From the NCBI GenBank assembly GCA_038501785.1, contig JBAMJR010000170.1, positions 1,832,501 to 1,896,500 on the forward strand: 64,000 nt of DNA, in the 5' to 3' direction. Positions within the stretch are counted from its first letter, which is position 1; each line of letters opens with the position of its first letter. This DNA comes from Myoxocephalus aenaeus (Eukaryota > Chordata > Actinopteri > Perciformes > Cottidae). This document shows positions 61,301 through 64,000 of the stretch, piece by piece. The position numbers and the translations under genes are program-made. A model generated the notes under the pieces. It had not been told where the DNA came from. It saw only the letters and a list, made by a program, of their open reading frames with translations, and did not search any database.

Positions 61301-61525
61301 GATTTGGCTCTGATGGGGGGGGGGCTTGAAGTCTAACTGGTTTAAAAAATACAATCAAAAGAGTTTGGCCACCCCTCATATGACTATAGGCAGACAGTGT
61401 GAACATTAAAACATATCATCATGAGTGGAAACCCCAAATGCAAGTATGAATCTGAAATATGTCCCTTTTAATTCCATGGTCTCTATGATTTTATTGATTT
61501 AGATTATCAGATTGAAACAAATTTG
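58310..61525. other. non-coding DNA
   Basis: Apart from the minisatellite at 59899-60334 I see no gene, RNA or repeat with support. A G-run lies at 61316-61324. Confidence 0.5.
59899..60334. repeat. 21-bp minisatellite, locus B (about 20 units)
   Basis: Tandem units of consensus TGTCTCTTTGTAGTCATTTTG with variants TGCATCCATTTAAGTCAT and TTAGTGGTTGTTTTTAG. It is clearly the same family as 32981-34037 but less homogeneous. Confidence 0.93.
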
Positions 61526-61935
61526 TGTCACACCGCGGTCTCTTGCCCTTCCTCATGTGTCACCGGTCTGATTGTCTCCCCTGATCCCTGATTGGTTCCA
61601 CCTGTTCCCCATTACCCTCATGTGCTTATAGTCTGCGTCTTCCCTTTGTCCTGTGCCAAAGTGTTTCGTCTCATGTCCGATCACCTAAGCCAGCCTAATT
61701 CACAGCTACCAAGTTCTTGTTCGTAAGTTTTGTTCTACCTCGGAAGAGTGAATTTTTGTTGTAACCTTCTTAGTCACGCTTTTTGTTTCTTAGTACCTAG
61801 TTTAGTCCAATCTTTGTCATAGTGCGTTTAGTTTTGTTTTAGCCTCCACCTCTTAGGAGGGTTATTGTTATCTCGAATAAAGTCTGCCCACTGACACCTC
61901 AGCATTTGAGTCCTGATTGGATTCCCGGCCTGACA
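61526..61935 (+). mobile_element. solo LTR (410 bp) with 5-bp target-site duplication
   Basis: It begins TGTCACACCG and ends CCGGCCTGACA (TG...CA, inverted TGTCA/TGACA), flanked by ATTTG on both sides (61521-61525 and 61936-61940). Inside are a TATA-like GTGCTTATAGTC near 61622 and a GAATAAAGTC poly(A)-type signal near 61877. No gag or pol lies next to it, so it looks like a solo LTR left by recombination, of a Gypsy/ERV-type element. Confidence 0.85.
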
Positions 61936-61940
61936 ATTTG

Positions 61941-62709
61941 AGGTCCAGGGGCAAGTGGTTAGGGAGTCTGGGGACGAGGCAGATTTACTACGCGGTCCAA
62001 TACCCATACTCCTTAACATGGCAGTAAAATATTTAACATGTCCCAAAACATAGTATGTCAAATACAGTATGCCAAAAAATACCAGGATGTCCTACTACAC
62101 CCAGTGGCATTTTGCAGTATGCAAGCAGTACGCTTTTTTGGCTTTTCTGACCCACACTCCTTTTACGCAGCAGATATATGAGCAAAAGGGTCGAAGTTCA
62201 AGGTGCCACACGAGGAAGTAGTATGTTCAAAATGAATGCATACTGCATGCAACAGTGTGTGTGTTTTTAAGACCGGCTGCAGTTGCAAAAATGATGCGAT
62301 TTGCAACAGAGACTGGGGCCTCGCAGACTAAGGTGAAGAGAGTGGAAACTGGCTGCTAGAAGGCTGGGAGGCAAACTGAAAACCCCCCAGATATGACATA
62401 TAAGGTGAGCATATGAAAATAAAACAGGAAACACTCAACGAATGAATGAAACAGAGAACACAACAGAAAACCCAAACGTAGAAACCCAAATCCTCTCGAC
62501 AAAACAGAACAAATAAAGACTACTAAAAAGATATAATGCCAGAACTTTTAACAAAAAAAGTGGGAGTCTGAGTCAGACCGTGACGTAGATAACTATTAAG
62601 CAATTCATCAAATGTTAAAATCACAGCTGGCTGCCTGTGGACATTAAAGTCCTCGTAACAATCCCACAAACAACCGTCGTCTGATCTTTAGTCTGACGAG
62701 AGGCTCCGT
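61941..62709. other. repeat-derived non-coding DNA
   Basis: It contains the interspersed repeat at 61990-62275, then 62276-62580, an A-rich stretch that may be further repeat but was not recognised. No gene seen. Confidence 0.45.
61990..62275 (+). repeat. teleost interspersed repeat (AGTATGCAAGCAGTACGC type)
   Basis: The order is ACATAGTATGTCAAATACAG, CCTACTACACCCAGTGGCAT, GCAGTATGCAAGCAGTACGC, GGGTCGAAGTTCAAGGTGCC, then AATGCATACTGCATGCAACA. Recognised as a repeat seen in several perciform fishes; ends not resolved. Confidence 0.6.
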
Positions 62710-62754
62710 CGGCGGACTCTGGCGTACTGGTTGCTATGGAAACCGAGTCCGCCG
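62710..62754. promoter_or_regulatory. hairpin enclosing an X-box/RFX-like palindrome
   Basis: The perfect 10-bp inverted repeat CGGCGGACTC (62710-62719) and GAGTCCGCCG (62745-62754) encloses GGTTGCTATGGAAACC (62729-62744), close to the RFX X-box consensus of two half-sites (GTTGCY and RGAAAC) around AT. The context is CpG-rich. No gene follows within the window, so function is unknown. Confidence 0.4.
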
Positions 62755-62921
62755 TTACTCGCTCCATACATTTTTCAAGTTTGCAGATCGACGTTAACGG
62801 AGAACGGTCCACACTGCAGCAGACATGAGAGACGTTTTGTACTTTGATGTGTTTTCAATGAGGTGACAACATGAATACTAATTAATGCAAGATGAACCTC
62901 TGGGGAAAATGATGTGAAGCG

Positions 62922-63805
62922 ACCATGTACACTATGTACACTATGTACACCATGTTGTACACTATGTTGTACACTATGTACACCATGTGTACACTATGTA
63001 CACCATGTTGTACACCATGTTGTACACTATGTACACTATGTACACCATGTTGTACACTATGTTGTACACCATGTTGTACACCATGTGTACACTATGTTGT
63101 ACACTATGTTGTACACCATGTTGTACACTATGTACACCATGTTGTACACCATGTACACCATGTTGTACACGATGTACACCATGATGTACACCATGGTGTA
63201 CACTATGTACACCATGTTGTACACCATGTACACCATGTACACCATATTGTACACTATGTACAACATGTACACCATGTTGTACAACATGTACACCATGTTG
63301 TACACTATGTACAACATGTTGTACACTATGTACACCATTACACTATGTTGTACACTATGTTGTACACTATATACACATTACACCACCATGTACACCATGT
63401 ACACTATGTACACCATGTTGTACACCATGTTGTACACTATGTTGTACACCACGTTGTACACTATGTACACCATGTTGTACACCATGTACACATTACACTA
63501 TGTACACCATGTTGTACACCATGTACACTATGTACACCATGTTGTACACCATGTTGTACACTATGTTGTACACCATGTTGTACACCATGTACAACATGTT
63601 GTACACCATGTACACCATGTTGTACACCATGTACACCATGTTGTACACTATGTTGTACACTATGTACACACACTATGTACACCATGTACACCATGTTGTA
63701 CACTATGTTGTACACTATGTACACACACTATGTACACCATGTTCACTAGTACACATAGTGTACATGGTGTACACTCTGTACACTATGTACTGAGTGTACA
63801 TGGTG
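62922..63805. repeat. satellite array of 9-bp and 12-bp units, about 880 bp
   Basis: The core unit is TACACYATG (9 bp) with Y = C or T; many units carry an extra TTG, giving 12 bp. All units are multiples of three, so frames remain open (YTMLYTM, VHHVVHH). Near the right end the orientation flips: TACACATAGTGTACATGGTG at 63750-63769 is the reverse complement of the array motif. I treat it as non-coding. Confidence 0.95.
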
Positions 63806-64000
63806 AGTATTTATCATTGAGATACATGATACTGATGTTGCTATTCTGATGTTATCTTTTCAGACCTGTTGATGCTGCCGTTTGAATGTTCTCTTCAACG
63901 TTGCCAAATCCACTAATTGCATTTTAAATCACTTTTGTCGTTTTAAATGCTGATGTGAAACGGCCATAAGACTAAAACTAAATCAAAACTGAGTGTCAAA
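63806..64000. other. non-coding flank after the satellite
   Basis: AT-rich; nothing recognised. Confidence 0.5.

Noticed and set aside
62914..63849. Open frames of 311 and 274 codons in the satellite
   Set aside because: Units of 9 and 12 bp keep every frame open; the peptides (YTMLYTM, VHHVVHH) have no domain and all frames are equally open.

Overview
The window is vertebrate nuclear DNA, almost certainly from a ray-finned (teleost) fish. The evidence is multi-exon genes with GT-AG introns, very frequent (CA)n microsatellites, hAT-like MITEs, a fish-type non-LTR retrotransposon, a solo LTR and several interspersed repeats that I recognise as common in teleosts. No prokaryotic, viral or CRISPR-like system is present. 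Identifications come from reading the sequence and from family knowledge; no database search was run.

Left third (1-21.7 kb): a septin-7 gene on the minus strand. Exon 1, with the start codon, is at 21465-21513. Seven further exons run down to 2008 and encode the N-terminus and most of the GTPase domain (P-loop, DTPGFGD, AKAD). The last part of the G domain and the C-terminal coiled coil must lie left of base 1. The main puzzle is the junction of exon 1 and exon 2. Exon 1 ends in phase 1 at a strong donor, but the only clear exon 2 acceptor is in phase 0. About 2 nt (or 3n+2 nt) are missing. Intron 1 holds a 2-nt AG|CT|GTAAGT arrangement that would restore M-A-Q-Q-K exactly, and also a competing 8-nt candidate. 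A CpG-rich, TATA-less promoter region with an ETS site lies at the 5' end.

Middle (21.7-44.8 kb): about 23 kb of intergenic DNA with repeat fragments. It includes a MITE with an 8-bp target-site duplication at 34628-34839 and a 1.06-kb, 21-bp-period minisatellite at 32981-34037.

44.8-45.8 kb: a single-coding-exon LRRC3B-like gene on the minus strand (260 aa). It has a signal peptide, cysteine-capped leucine-rich repeats, one transmembrane helix and a conserved cytoplasmic tail. A good splice acceptor upstream implies separate 5' UTR exon(s) to the right.

Right (45.8-64 kb): probably upstream or first-intron DNA of the LRRC3B-like gene. It holds a 5'-truncated LINE with an open reverse transcriptase frame (48.4-49.8 kb), a second locus of the same 21-bp minisatellite (59.9-60.3 kb), a solo LTR with a 5-bp target duplication (61526-61935), a hairpin enclosing an X-box/RFX-like palindrome (62710-62754) and a 9/12-bp satellite array with an inverted end (62.9-63.8 kb). 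The two genes share no obvious pathway; their linkage may reflect an old chromosomal block.
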